Assembly: GCA_002413095.1 (NCBI GenBank)
Contig: DHWI01000104.1
Coordinates: 21,445-29,689, forward strand
Length of the DNA stretch: 8,245 nt
DNA from: Thermoleophilia bacterium UBA5186
Lineage (GTDB): Bacteria; Actinomycetota; Thermoleophilia; Gaiellales; Gaiellaceae
Direction of reading: 5' to 3'
Shown: piece by piece, positions 1-6,747 of the stretch
Layout of the letters: the number at the start of each line of letters is the position of its first letter
Position numbering within the stretch: the first letter of the stretch is position 1
Notes under the pieces: generated by a model
Told to the model about the DNA's origin: nothing
Database searches by the model: none
The model's input: only the letters and a program-made list of their open reading frames with translations
Program-made: the position numbers and the translations under genes

Positions 1-93
1 GACGAGACGGCGACGATCCCGCTCCCAGGCGGTGCCGAGTCGCTCAACGTCGCGACCGCGGGCGCAATCGCCCTCTACGAGGCCCAGCGCTAG
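1..93 (+). CDS. SpoU/TrmH family RNA 2'-O-methyltransferase (C-terminal end only)
   Basis: The window opens inside a reading frame whose last 30 codons end at TAG 91-93. The visible residues contain IPLPGGAESLNVATAGAIAL, which closely fits the C-terminal signature (motif 3) of SpoU/TrmH family enzymes, where the knotted SPOUT fold binds S-adenosylmethionine and the NVA/T segment forms part of the site. Family members 2'-O-methylate ribose in rRNA or tRNA in the cytoplasm; which RNA is modified here cannot be told from this fragment. This family is often found just upstream of pheS, which supports the call. The stop codon overlaps the stop of the convergent LemA gene in the shared tetranucleotide CTAG at 90-93. 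The start and about 200 or more residues lie outside the window. Confidence 0.85.
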   Translation, partial: DETATIPLPGGAESLNVATAGAIALYEAQR

Positions 94-677
94 CTGGAGG
101 GTGCCGCGGCGGGCGGCAGTTCGACGTGCGGCACGGCCCGCTCGCCCTCTTCCGCGGAGAGGAACTCGCGCGGCTCGAAGCCGTCGAGCCACGCGACGAA
201 GTTCGTCGGGATCGTCTGGGTGAGGTTCGCGTAGCCCAGGACACTGAGGTTGTAGGCCTCGCGGGCCATCGCGAGGGTGTTCTCGATTGTCTCGAGTCGC
301 GCCTGCAGCTCCTCGAAGTTCTGGTCGGCCTTGAGCTCGGGGTAGGCCTCCGCCTGTGCGAAGAGCCGGCCGAGCGCGCCCGTGAGCATGTTCTCCGCGT
401 GGGCCTGGTCTTGCGGTCCGCGTGCCGCGATCGCAGCGCCGCGCGCCTCCACGACCTCGTCGAGCGTCTGTCGCTCATGCGCCGCGTAGCCCCGGACGAC
501 GGCGACCAGGTTGGGCACCAGATCGTGCCGCTTGGAGAGCTGGACGTCGACCTCCGCCCATGCTGCGTCGACGCGGTTCCGTAGCCGAACGAGCCGGTTG
601 TACGCGACGATCATCCAGCCACTGACGAGGGCGAGCAGGGCGAGGAAGATCACGACCGAGGCGAGGTAGGAGTCCAT
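90..677 (-). CDS. LemA family membrane protein
   Basis: Encodes 195 aa, the usual size for LemA proteins. Residues 5-26 form one N-terminal transmembrane helix, followed directly by the family signature: YNRLVRLRNRVDAAW from residue 26, then the helix containing KRHDLVPNLV at 49-58. Further typical blocks are YPELKADQNFEELQ, then TIPTNFVAWL near the C-terminus. The product should be anchored by its N-terminus with a helical-bundle domain outside the membrane; the molecular function of LemA is not established. I chose ATG at 677 because it places the transmembrane helix at the N-terminus as in relatives and has GGAG (complement of 681-684) just upstream. The longer in-frame extension upstream is low-complexity Arg/Ser-rich sequence antisense to nothing useful and overlaps the methyltransferase. 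The gene lies 28 nt after the methyltransferase stop, so the two may share a transcript. Confidence 0.93.
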   Translation of the reverse strand: MDSYLASVVIFLALLALVSGWMIVAYNRLVRLRNRVDAAWAEVDVQLSKRHDLVPNLVAVVRGYAAHERQTLDEVVEARGAAIAARGPQDQAHAENMLTGALGRLFAQAEAYPELKADQNFEELQARLETIENTLAMAREAYNLSVLGYANLTQTIPTNFVAWLDGFEPREFLSAEEGERAVPHVELPPAAAPSS

Positions 678-705
678 CCGCTCCGATTGTCGGCCGCAGC
701 GACCT

Positions 706-1422
706 TCAGCTTGAGCGCTTCGCCACCCAGACCGTGTCCTCGCCGCCCGCGTAGGGCGTGTGGTCGAACCAGCCGTAGCACGCCTCGACGTCGAAGCCGG
801 ACGCTTCGAGTAGCACGTGCCATTCGTGCGGAGCGAGCCAGGTGAGCGCCATCGTGGCCTCGCCACTCTCGCCGCGGACGGAGAGCGTGAGCGTTTGCGT
901 CTCGAGGTCCCAGTCGGCGCGCTCCCAGATCCCGGGCTCGCGTTCCAGCCAGCGGCCCTGCGTCTCCTCGACGTCGCCGCGGCTCGGCGTGAAGACGTCG
1001 AAGACGAGGCGGCCGCCGGGGAGGAGAAGCTCGCGCGCGGCCGCAAGCGCGCGGAGGCGGTCCGTGTCGTCGCGCATGTGCAGCAGCGAGCGGAAGGGAC
1101 ACGTCACGAGGGCGACGCGCTCGCCGACCGGCGGCTCCCGGAGATCGCCGACGCGGAGGTCGAGCCGCGCCGCAACGCCCGCGAGGCGCGCGCGCTCGGC
1201 GCAGACGGCCAGCATGCCGCGAGACGAGTCCACGCCGATCACGTCGATCCCCGCTGCGGCTGTCGGAACCGCGATTCGTCCTGTTCCGACTCCCAGCTCG
1301 ACGATCGGTCCGCCGGCGCGCATCGCCTCCTCGACGTAGAAGCCCACGTCCTCGGTCACGCTGCGACTCCAGGAGTCGTAGAGCTCGGCAATCGCGTCGT
1401 ACGGGCTCGCCTGTGGACGCAT
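706..1422 (-). CDS. Class I SAM-dependent methyltransferase
   Basis: Encodes 238 aa from ATG 1422. The N-terminus (YDAIAELYDSW, residues 8-18) is typical of small-molecule or Methyltransf_11/25-type methyltransferases. Motif I, the glycine-rich SAM loop, is VELGVGTGRIA at 41-51, followed by the acidic ribose-binding strand end VIGVDSS at 61-67 (Asp65). VTCPFRSLLHM corresponds to motif IV and LLPGGRLVFDVFTPS to the post-motif strand; the C-terminus FDVEACYGWFDHTPYAGG resembles the substrate-side end of relatives. The substrate cannot be inferred. A longer frame runs up to 1545, but it crosses the intergenic palindrome and lacks family resemblance; GTG at 1428 is a possible alternative start, with GAGA a few bases upstream serving either. 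It is divergent from pheS and probably cotranscribed with lemA. Confidence 0.9.
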   Translation of the reverse strand: MRPQASPYDAIAELYDSWSRSVTEDVGFYVEEAMRAGGPIVELGVGTGRIAVPTAAAGIDVIGVDSSRGMLAVCAERARLAGVAARLDLRVGDLREPPVGERVALVTCPFRSLLHMRDDTDRLRALAAARELLLPGGRLVFDVFTPSRGDVEETQGRWLEREPGIWERADWDLETQTLTLSVRGESGEATMALTWLAPHEWHVLLEASGFDVEACYGWFDHTPYAGGEDTVWVAKRSS

Positions 1423-1465
1423 CGTCACATTCTCGACACACTCGCCGTGCCCAGCGCAGCCATGA

Positions 1466-1485
1466 CCCGGGGTCAGACCCCCGGG
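1466..1485. repeat. GC-rich palindrome, REP-like candidate
   Basis: CCCGGGG at 1466-1472 is the exact reverse complement of CCCCGGG at 1479-1485, giving a 7-bp stem with a 6-nt loop. Nested inside is the alternative 13-nt palindrome GGGGTCAGACCCC (1469-1481), centred on A1475. TGAC at 1463-1466 and GTCA at 1489-1492 could extend the outer stem imperfectly. From memory, GGGGTCAGACCCC-type sequences occur as dispersed intergenic repeats in many high-GC genomes, so this may be a REP-type element; a single copy in the window cannot prove repetition. There is no following T-run, so it is a poor fit to a rho-independent terminator for either strand. Confidence 0.5.
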
Positions 1486-1546
1486 CCTGTCACGAGCGGC
1501 CTTGGCGGCCATGGCCCTGCCTGCGTATCGGGGAAGACCGATCAAC

Positions 1547-1552
1547 TACAGT
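1547..1552 (+). promoter_or_regulatory. Possible -10 element for leaderless pheS transcription
   Basis: TACAGT matches the actinobacterial -10 pattern TANNNT and ends 7 nt before the proposed GTG start at 1560. This spacing is what is expected when transcription starts at the first base of the start codon. It would explain the lack of a ribosome binding site. No convincing -35 hexamer is visible at 16-18 nt. This is a weak motif-based proposal. Confidence 0.3.
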
Positions 1553-1559
1553 CGCGGCC

Positions 1560-2555
1560 GTGGACTGGGACGCCTACGAACGCGATGCGTTGCGCGATTT
1601 CGACACCGCCAGGGATGCGAGCGGGGTGTCGGAGGTGCACGTCCGTTACCTCGGCCGACGGGCAGCGCTCCCGCTCGCGCTTCGCGAGGTGCGCGACCGC
1701 GAAACCGGACAGCTCCTGAACTCGCTTCGCGAACGCCTCGAGCAGGGCGAGCATGCCGCGTCCGCACGAGTTGCGCGCGAGCACGTCGCGCAGCAGATCG
1801 GCTCGGGCGGCCTCGACGTGACGCTCCCCGGCACGCCGTTCCCACGCGGCCGCCTCCACCTCGTGACCCAGGTGCGCCGCGAGATCGAAGACATCTTTCT
1901 GGGGATGGGCTACGAGGTCTGGGACGGCGACGAGGTCTCCGACGTCTACCACAACTTTGATGCGCTGACGACCGAGCCGGGCCACCCGTCGCGATCACAG
2001 AGCGACACGTTCTACCTCGACGGCGACACGGTGCTGCGCACGCACACATCGCCGGACCAGATCCGTGCCATGGAGTCGCGCGAGCCGCCGATCTACATCG
2101 TCTGTCCCGGCCGCTGCTACCGCCGCGACACCCCCGACGCGACGCATTCGCCTACGTTCCTCCAGATCGAGTGCCTCGCGGTCGACCGCGGAATCACGCT
2201 CGCCGACCTGCAGGGGACGGTGCTCGCCTTCTCGAGGGCCCTCTTCGGGCCCGAGCGCGAGGTTCGGATGCGGACGAGCTTCTTCCCGTTCACGGAACCC
2301 TCGGTGGAGTTCGACGTCACGTGCTTCCTTTGCGGAGGCGAGGGCTGCACGGTGTGCAAGCACTCGGGCTGGATCGAGATGGGCGGCGCCGGCTGGGTCG
2401 ATCCGGACGTGTTCCGGAACGTCGGCTACGACCCCGACGTCTGGGCTGGCTTCGCGTTCGGCTTTGGGATCGAGCGGATCGCCATGCTGCGTCACGGCAT
2501 CCCCGACCTGCGCATGTTCTGGGAGAACGACCTGCGCGTCCTCGGGCAGTTCTGA
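1560..2555 (+). CDS. pheS: Phenylalanine--tRNA ligase alpha subunit
   Basis: Catalytic subunit of the (alpha-beta)2 phenylalanyl-tRNA synthetase, which charges tRNA-Phe with phenylalanine in the cytoplasm using ATP. The 331 aa are slightly short of the usual 340-350 because the N-terminal tRNA-binding coiled coil (about residues 1-80) is compact. Class II motif 2 is GRCYRRDTPDATHSPTFLQI at 184-203, preceded by the RTHTSP substrate segment; motif 3 is FGFGIERIAM at 300-309 with Arg306. FPFTEPSVEFDV lines the Phe pocket. Cys255, Cys258, Cys263 and Cys266 form a CX2CX4CX2C knuckle seen in many bacterial PheS proteins. GWVDPDVF replaces the more usual GMVHPNVL. GTG 1560 was chosen because homology begins there; the frame is open up to 1413, but that part is low-similarity sequence over the palindrome. 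No Shine-Dalgarno precedes it. pheT follows after 1 nt. Confidence 0.96.
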   Translation: MDWDAYERDALRDFDTARDASGVSEVHVRYLGRRAALPLALREVRDRETGQLLNSLRERLEQGEHAASARVAREHVAQQIGSGGLDVTLPGTPFPRGRLHLVTQVRREIEDIFLGMGYEVWDGDEVSDVYHNFDALTTEPGHPSRSQSDTFYLDGDTVLRTHTSPDQIRAMESREPPIYIVCPGRCYRRDTPDATHSPTFLQIECLAVDRGITLADLQGTVLAFSRALFGPEREVRMRTSFFPFTEPSVEFDVTCFLCGGEGCTVCKHSGWIEMGGAGWVDPDVFRNVGYDPDVWAGFAFGFGIERIAMLRHGIPDLRMFWENDLRVLGQF

Positions 2556-2556
2556 G

Positions 2557-4848
2557 ATGAAAGTGCCGGTCAGCTGGCTGCGCGAGTACGTCGACTTCGA
2601 CTGGCCTGTCGAGGAGCTGGCGCGCCGACTCGTCGTCACGAGCTGCGAGGTCGACCGGGTCGTCCGCCGCGGCGTGCCGGACTCGGACGGGAACCTCGAG
2701 CACTACGTGGTCGGACGGGTGCTCGACGCCCACAAGCATCCGAACGCGGACAAGCTCACGCTCTGCCGGGTCGACGTGGGGGCGGGCGAGCCAAAGCAGA
2801 TCGTCTGCGGCGCGACGAACGTCGCCACCGGCCAGACCGTTGCAGTCGTGCTCCCGGGCGCCGTGATGCCGGAGGGCTTCACGATCGAGAAGCGCAAGCT
2901 CCGCGGGGAGCTCTCCGAGGGAATGATCCTCTCCGAGCGCGAGCTCGAGCTGGGCCAGGATCACACCGGGATCATGGTGCTGGCCGAAGGACTCGAGCCG
3001 GGCACGCCGCTCGCGGACGTGCTCCCGCTCGGCGACGACGTGCTCGAGATCGAGACGGGCTTCAACCGCCCGGACCTGACGTCGGTCTACGGCATCGCCC
3101 GCGAGGTCTCGGTGCTGACCGGTGCGTCCCTCGCCGCGCAGCCCGGAACGACAAGTAACAGTCTGTTACAAGGGAATGAGGAGCTCGACCTGCGCGTCGA
3201 CGACCTCGAGCGCTGTCCGCGCTACGTCGGACGGCTGTTCCGAGACGTGACCCTCGGGCCCTCGCCCCCCTGGCTCAAGGCTCGGCTCTCGGCCGCCGGC
3301 ATGCGCCCGATCTCGAACGTCGTCGACGTGACGAACTACGTGATGCTCGCGCTCGGCAATCCGCTGCACGCGTTCGACCACGACAAGCTCGCCGGCGGCC
3401 GGATCGTCGTCCGTCGCGCGCTTCCGGGAGAGGAGCTGCACACGCTCGACGGGCAGCCGCGGAAGCTCGATCCGGACGACCTGGTCATCGCCGACGCCGA
3501 GCGCGGGATCGCGATCGCCGGGATCATGGGCGGCGAGGAGACCGAGGTCGGACCGGACACGACGAACGTGCTGCTCGAGGCGGCGAACTTCGAGCCGCTC
3601 GGGATCCTGCGCAGCGCCGAGCGGTTGCACATGCGCACGGAGGGCTCGACACGCTGGGAGAAGGGCGTCGACCCCGAGCTCGCGCCGGTCGCCGCCGCGT
3701 ATGCAACCGACCTCTTCCTCGAGCTGACCGGCGCGCGCTGGGTCGGCGAGGGCGACATTCGCGGCGAGCCGCTCGTTCGCCCCGTGATCGAGTACCGGCC
3801 GCCGCGCGCAAGCGAGGTCGTCGGCGTCGAGCTGGCGGAGGATCGCCAGCGGACGACCCTCGAAGGGCTCGGCTTCGAGGTCGCCGCCGACTGGACGGTC
3901 ACGACGCCGTCGTGGCGCGTGCGCGACGTCCGGCGCGAGATCGACGTCGTCGAGGAGGTCGCCCGATTCGCGCTCGATGAGGTGCCGCGGACGCTGCCCG
4001 AGCGCCGCGAGGCCTTCGGCTGGCTGAAGCGCGACCAGCGGCTGCGCAGGCTCATCGAGGACGTGCTCGTCGGCTGCGGCTTCCACGAGGCGTATACGTA
4101 CTCGCTTCAAGACTGGGATCCAGACCCAAACGCAGTCGAGCTTCCGGTTCCACTCTCGGCGCTTCAGCGGATCCTGCGGACGACGCTCGTCCACGGTCTC
4201 GTCGGCGCAGCTCGGCACAACGTCGACGCCGGCAACGACGACGTCGCGCTGTTTGAGGTCGCGCACGTGTACCTCCCCACGGGCGAGCCGCTTCCGGAGG
4301 AGCGCTGGCGGGTAGGCGGGATCGTGTCCGGCGGCTACCTGAGAGCCAAGGGCGCCGTCGAGTCGATCTTCCGGACCCTTCACGCCGAGCCGCGCTTCGA
4401 GCCCGCCGAGCATGCCTGGATGCGAACTCCCGCGAGCGCGCGCGTGCAGTCCGGTTGGGTCGCTCAGCTCGACCCGGAGCTGCTCGAGGGCGAGTGGGGC
4501 TGCTTCGAGCTCGATCTCGCGGAGCTCTTCGCCCTCGTGCCCGAGCGGCTCCTCTACGACGACGTGATCACGTACCCCCCGGTGCTCCAGGATCTCGCCT
4601 TCCTGGTCGACGAAGGTGTGCCCGCCGGCGACCTGGCCAAAGCCGTGCGCGAGATCGATCCGCTCGTCCGCGAGGCCGCGGTCGTCGAGGACTACCGGGG
4701 CGAGGGCATCCCCGCGGGCAAGAAGTCCGTCCTCCTGCGCGTCGCGTTCCAATCCCCCGAACGGACCCTCTCGAACGAGGACGCGGCCGCGCTGCGCGAG
4801 CGGATCGTGGCTGACGCCGCCGAGCGCTTCGGCGCATCCCTCCGCTAA
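2557..4848 (+). CDS. pheT: Phenylalanine--tRNA ligase beta subunit
   Basis: Structural, tRNA-binding and editing subunit of phenylalanyl-tRNA synthetase; 763 aa, a little shorter than the common 780-830. Domains in order: N-terminal B1 segment (MKVPVSWLREYVDF); OB-fold EMAP-like tRNA-binding domain at about 49-150 (HPNADKLTLCRVDVG, IVCGATNV); NRPDLTSVYGIARE; B3/B4 editing domain at about 220-395 (RPISNVVDVTNYVMLALGNP, HAFDHDKL, IAGIMGGEE), which removes mischarged Tyr; B5 domain from about 410 (VGVEL... LEGLGFEV); inactive synthetase-like core at about 480-660 (RREIDVVEEVAR, ALFEVAHVY); ferredoxin-fold anticodon-binding domain at 672-763 (VLQDLAFLVDE, SVLLRVAFQSPERTLSNEDA). The pheS stop and pheT ATG are separated by one base, so expression is coupled. 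A linker at residues 198-207 carries an unusual AT-rich rare-codon patch including TTA at codon 204. The frame extends upstream of 2557 but that overlaps pheS. Confidence 0.97.
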   Translation: MKVPVSWLREYVDFDWPVEELARRLVVTSCEVDRVVRRGVPDSDGNLEHYVVGRVLDAHKHPNADKLTLCRVDVGAGEPKQIVCGATNVATGQTVAVVLPGAVMPEGFTIEKRKLRGELSEGMILSERELELGQDHTGIMVLAEGLEPGTPLADVLPLGDDVLEIETGFNRPDLTSVYGIAREVSVLTGASLAAQPGTTSNSLLQGNEELDLRVDDLERCPRYVGRLFRDVTLGPSPPWLKARLSAAGMRPISNVVDVTNYVMLALGNPLHAFDHDKLAGGRIVVRRALPGEELHTLDGQPRKLDPDDLVIADAERGIAIAGIMGGEETEVGPDTTNVLLEAANFEPLGILRSAERLHMRTEGSTRWEKGVDPELAPVAAAYATDLFLELTGARWVGEGDIRGEPLVRPVIEYRPPRASEVVGVELAEDRQRTTLEGLGFEVAADWTVTTPSWRVRDVRREIDVVEEVARFALDEVPRTLPERREAFGWLKRDQRLRRLIEDVLVGCGFHEAYTYSLQDWDPDPNAVELPVPLSALQRILRTTLVHGLVGAARHNVDAGNDDVALFEVAHVYLPTGEPLPEERWRVGGIVSGGYLRAKGAVESIFRTLHAEPRFEPAEHAWMRTPASARVQSGWVAQLDPELLEGEWGCFELDLAELFALVPERLLYDDVITYPPVLQDLAFLVDEGVPAGDLAKAVREIDPLVREAAVVEDYRGEGIPAGKKSVLLRVAFQSPERTLSNEDAAALRERIVADAAERFGASLR
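3155..3169. repeat. 15-nt perfect inverted repeat inside pheT
   Basis: GTAACAG (3155-3161) and CTGTTAC (3163-3169) are exact reverse complements around T3162. The element is AT-rich within a very GC-rich gene and is read in frame as part of TTSNSLLQGN, in the linker between the tRNA-binding and B3/B4 domains, where length and sequence vary between species. It could be a regulator site, a remnant of a small inserted palindrome, or chance. Confidence 0.6.
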
Positions 4849-4887
4849 CTAAGAATCCGTCTGAGCGTCACCTGCGTAGAGACAGCC

Positions 4888-5580
4888 ATGCCGTCCTTCA
4901 AGCCACTCCTGATCGTCGCCGTCGCCGCGGTTGCCGCCTTCATCCTGTCGGGCGCCAGGGCCCACGCCCAGGGCACGACACTCCATGGCACGGTCGGGCC
5001 GGCGTTCAACATCAGCCTCGTCGACGCTTCGGGCGACCCCGTCAGCCATCTCGACCCAGGGACGTACACGATCGTGGTCGACGACAAGTCGGAAGAGCAC
5101 AACTTCCACCTCACGGGGACCGGCGTCGACCAGGTCACGCCGATCGAGCTCCTCGGGACGTTCACGTGGACGGTCACGTTCACCGACGCGAACTACACGT
5201 TCCGCTGCGATGCGCACCCCACGCTGATGACGCGCACGTTCGGCGTCGGGAACGCGCCGCCTCCGACAACGACCACAACCACAACCCCTAAGCCTCCTCC
5301 GGTCAAGCTCTTGGGCACCGTCGGGCCGGGCTCCTCGATCTCGCTCAAGAAGTCATCCGGCGCAGCCGCGAAGACGCTTCCGGCCAAGAAGTACACCGTC
5401 TCCGTACGCGATCTCTCGAAAGTGCAGAACTTCCACCTGATCGGTCCGGGCGTGAACAGGTCGACCGGAGTCGGCTTCACGGGCCGAGCGTCGTGGACGA
5501 TCACGCTGAAGAAGGGCACGTACCGCTTCCAGTCCGACCCGAACAGAGCGCGGCTCCACGGCTCGATCCGCGTGACGTAG
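4888..5580 (+). CDS. Secreted tandem cupredoxin-like domain protein
   Basis: Encodes 230 aa. Residues 1-27 are a Sec signal peptide (lysine at 5, hydrophobic core 7-21, likely cleavage after AHA27), so the protein is exported. Two homologous beta-sandwich domains follow, at about 31-121 and 141-230, joined by a Thr/Pro linker with seven threonines (127-133). Both repeat GTVGP..SISL, a YTxxVxD strand and NFHL, and end in a TYRF/YTF strand. Domain 1 carries a blue-copper ligand set: His71 or His74, then Cys107, His110 and Met114 in RCDAHPTLM, like plastocyanin or amicyanin. In domain 2 the aligned Cys, His and Met are Ser216, Asn219 and Leu223, so only the NFH histidine is kept. It lies 39 nt after pheT and could be read through from it, though its role is unrelated. 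Exact partner or function is unknown; electron transfer or copper binding by domain 1 is inference. Confidence 0.85.
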   Translation: MPSFKPLLIVAVAAVAAFILSGARAHAQGTTLHGTVGPAFNISLVDASGDPVSHLDPGTYTIVVDDKSEEHNFHLTGTGVDQVTPIELLGTFTWTVTFTDANYTFRCDAHPTLMTRTFGVGNAPPPTTTTTTTPKPPPVKLLGTVGPGSSISLKKSSGAAAKTLPAKKYTVSVRDLSKVQNFHLIGPGVNRSTGVGFTGRASWTITLKKGTYRFQSDPNRARLHGSIRVT

Positions 5581-6522
5581 CTAGGCGGTTCGGCGGGCCG
5601 GCTTGACGAGCCCCGCGCGCTCTCCGCCGGCTGCGCGGATGTCCGCTTGCCGGTCGAGCTCGGAGTTGAGCTCGGCGCCGAACAGAATCGCCCACGCCGT
5701 GTAGTTCAGCCAGAGCAGCAGGATGATTCCGGCCGCGAGCGATCCGTACGTCTTCGTGTACGAGCCCGAGAGCGTGGCGTAGACCGCGAAGAGCCCTGAG
5801 AGCGCAAGCCAGAGGATGCCGCCGACCAGCGACCCGGGTGTCACCCACTTCCAGTTGCGGTGCGGGACGTCGGGCGCGAGGTAGTAGATCAGCGAGAAGA
5901 ACAGCAGCACGGCGACGAACGCGATCGGCCAGCGCAGGATCGCCCAGAGCAGGTCGAAGGCGCCGCCGGCATGTGCCTTCTTCGCGATCGCGTTCCCGAG
6001 CGGTCCGCCGAAGACGACCAGCAGGAACATGGCCGCGGTCACGAGCCCGGAGAGGATCACGAGCACGATCGAGACCAGCCGAACCTTCCAGAACGGGCGC
6101 GACTCGATCCGGTCGTACGCGCGGTTCACGGCATTCACGACCGTCCCCATCGCACCGCTCGCGGCCCAGGTCGCGCCGAAGAAGCCGACGATCAGCGCAA
6201 TCGTCGCGCCCGTGTCGCTCTTCGAGTCCTTCTGGAGGCCGGTGATGAACTTGACCACACCGGCGGGCGCGATCGGGTCGAGGAACTTCTTCACGTCGTC
6301 GAACAGGTTGAACAGGCCGAGGACGCCGAGGAGGAACGCGATCGCGGGGAAGAACGCCAGCGTGGAGCTGAAGGCGATCTGCTTGGCGAGGTCCATGCAG
6401 CCGTCCGACATGAACTCCTTGAAGGCGCGCTTGACGACGTCGATCCAGTCGGCGAGCCTCAGCCGCTCGGGACCCTCGGGGGCAGTGCCGACCTCTGGAC
6501 GATCCTCGGCGGCGCGCGTCAC
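5581..6522 (-). CDS. YihY/virulence factor BrkB family membrane protein
   Basis: Encodes 313 aa. Family blocks are clear: AKQIAFSSTLAFFPAIAFLL (47-66), the WAASGAMGTVVNAVNRAYD segment, the RPFWKVRL motif before the third helix, YYLAPDVPHRNWKWVTPGSL, and the closing GSYTKTYGSLAAGIILLLWL followed by YTAWAILFGAELNSE. About six transmembrane helices are expected with a cytoplasmic charged N-terminus. Such proteins were once named ribonuclease BN in error; their biochemical function is not settled. Start is GTG 6522, directly abutting the TAG (6523-6525) of the preceding gene with no recognisable Shine-Dalgarno, which suggests reinitiation after termination. Last gene of a five-gene unit. Its stop (5581-5583) directly abuts the stop of the convergent cupredoxin gene, giving TAGCTA at 5578-5583. 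Confidence 0.93.
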   Translation of the reverse strand: MTRAAEDRPEVGTAPEGPERLRLADWIDVVKRAFKEFMSDGCMDLAKQIAFSSTLAFFPAIAFLLGVLGLFNLFDDVKKFLDPIAPAGVVKFITGLQKDSKSDTGATIALIVGFFGATWAASGAMGTVVNAVNRAYDRIESRPFWKVRLVSIVLVILSGLVTAAMFLLVVFGGPLGNAIAKKAHAGGAFDLLWAILRWPIAFVAVLLFFSLIYYLAPDVPHRNWKWVTPGSLVGGILWLALSGLFAVYATLSGSYTKTYGSLAAGIILLLWLNYTAWAILFGAELNSELDRQADIRAAGGERAGLVKPARRTA

Positions 6523-6747
6523 CTATTCGCGGCCGCGGCGGAACAGGAGGCGCACCGTCGCGCCGATGCCGCCGGCGAGGACGAACCCCACGCCGAGCGC
6601 GCCCGCGGCGGCTACCGGCAGCTTCGCCTTCAGCTTCCGCCCGACGTTCGTCGCCTCGCGGAGATCCGCCACCGCCGCAGTCAGGCCCTCGCGCTCGGCC
6701 GCGAGCTCACGCTCGATCTGCTCGGGCTTCCGCTTCTTAGGCGCCAT
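6523..6747 (-). CDS. DUF3618-like small membrane protein
   Basis: Encodes 74 aa. The N-terminal KPEQIERELAAEREGLTAAV (7-26) matches the RSPEQIEREIxxTRAxLAxTV pattern of DUF3618 proteins, an amphipathic helix of unknown role. A single hydrophobic segment follows at about 44-66 (PVAAAGALGVGFVLAGGIGA), ending with the basic cluster RLLFRRGRE, which predicts an inner-membrane anchor with a cytoplasmic helix. ATG 6747 overlaps the end of the Hol_X gene by 11 nt, with purine-rich GAAGAAGAG just upstream. It is followed without any gap by the YihY gene. Assignment to DUF3618 rests on my reading of the pattern; function unknown. Confidence 0.8.
   Translation of the reverse strand: MAPKKRKPEQIERELAAEREGLTAAVADLREATNVGRKLKAKLPVAAAGALGVGFVLAGGIGATVRLLFRRGRE

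Larger units (their letters stand above)
1423..1559. promoter_or_regulatory. Divergent intergenic region between methyltransferase and pheS
   Basis: These 137 bases separate two genes read outward, so promoters for both must lie here or overlap the start regions. Its main visible structure is the GC-rich palindrome at 1466-1485. I see no T-box leader (no specifier-loop or T-box TGGNACCGCG-like sequence) and no phenylalanine-rich leader peptide with a terminator that would indicate pheST attenuation. No Shine-Dalgarno sequence lies at a useful distance from the pheS start. Confidence 0.6.

Noticed and set aside
1466..1485. Palindrome as a rho-independent terminator
   Set aside because: It has no T-run on either strand and lies between two divergent starts, where a terminator is not expected unless it attenuates.
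1413..1559. N-terminal extension of PheS to ATG 1413
   Set aside because: The extra 49 residues are Arg/His/Pro-rich, cross the palindrome and overlap the methyltransferase start; PheS homology begins around 1560.
817..1719. A 300-codon plus-strand frame opposite the methyltransferase
   Set aside because: It crosses the intergenic region and runs into pheS in another frame; no recognisable protein features.
3166..4752. A 528-codon open frame antisense to pheT
   Set aside because: In high-GC DNA the antisense frame opposite a well-conserved gene often stays open. The translation has no family resemblance, and pheT is certain here.
5261..5290. ACAACGACC-like short tandem repeat
   Set aside because: It is simply the codon run for the Thr/Pro linker between the two cupredoxin-like domains.
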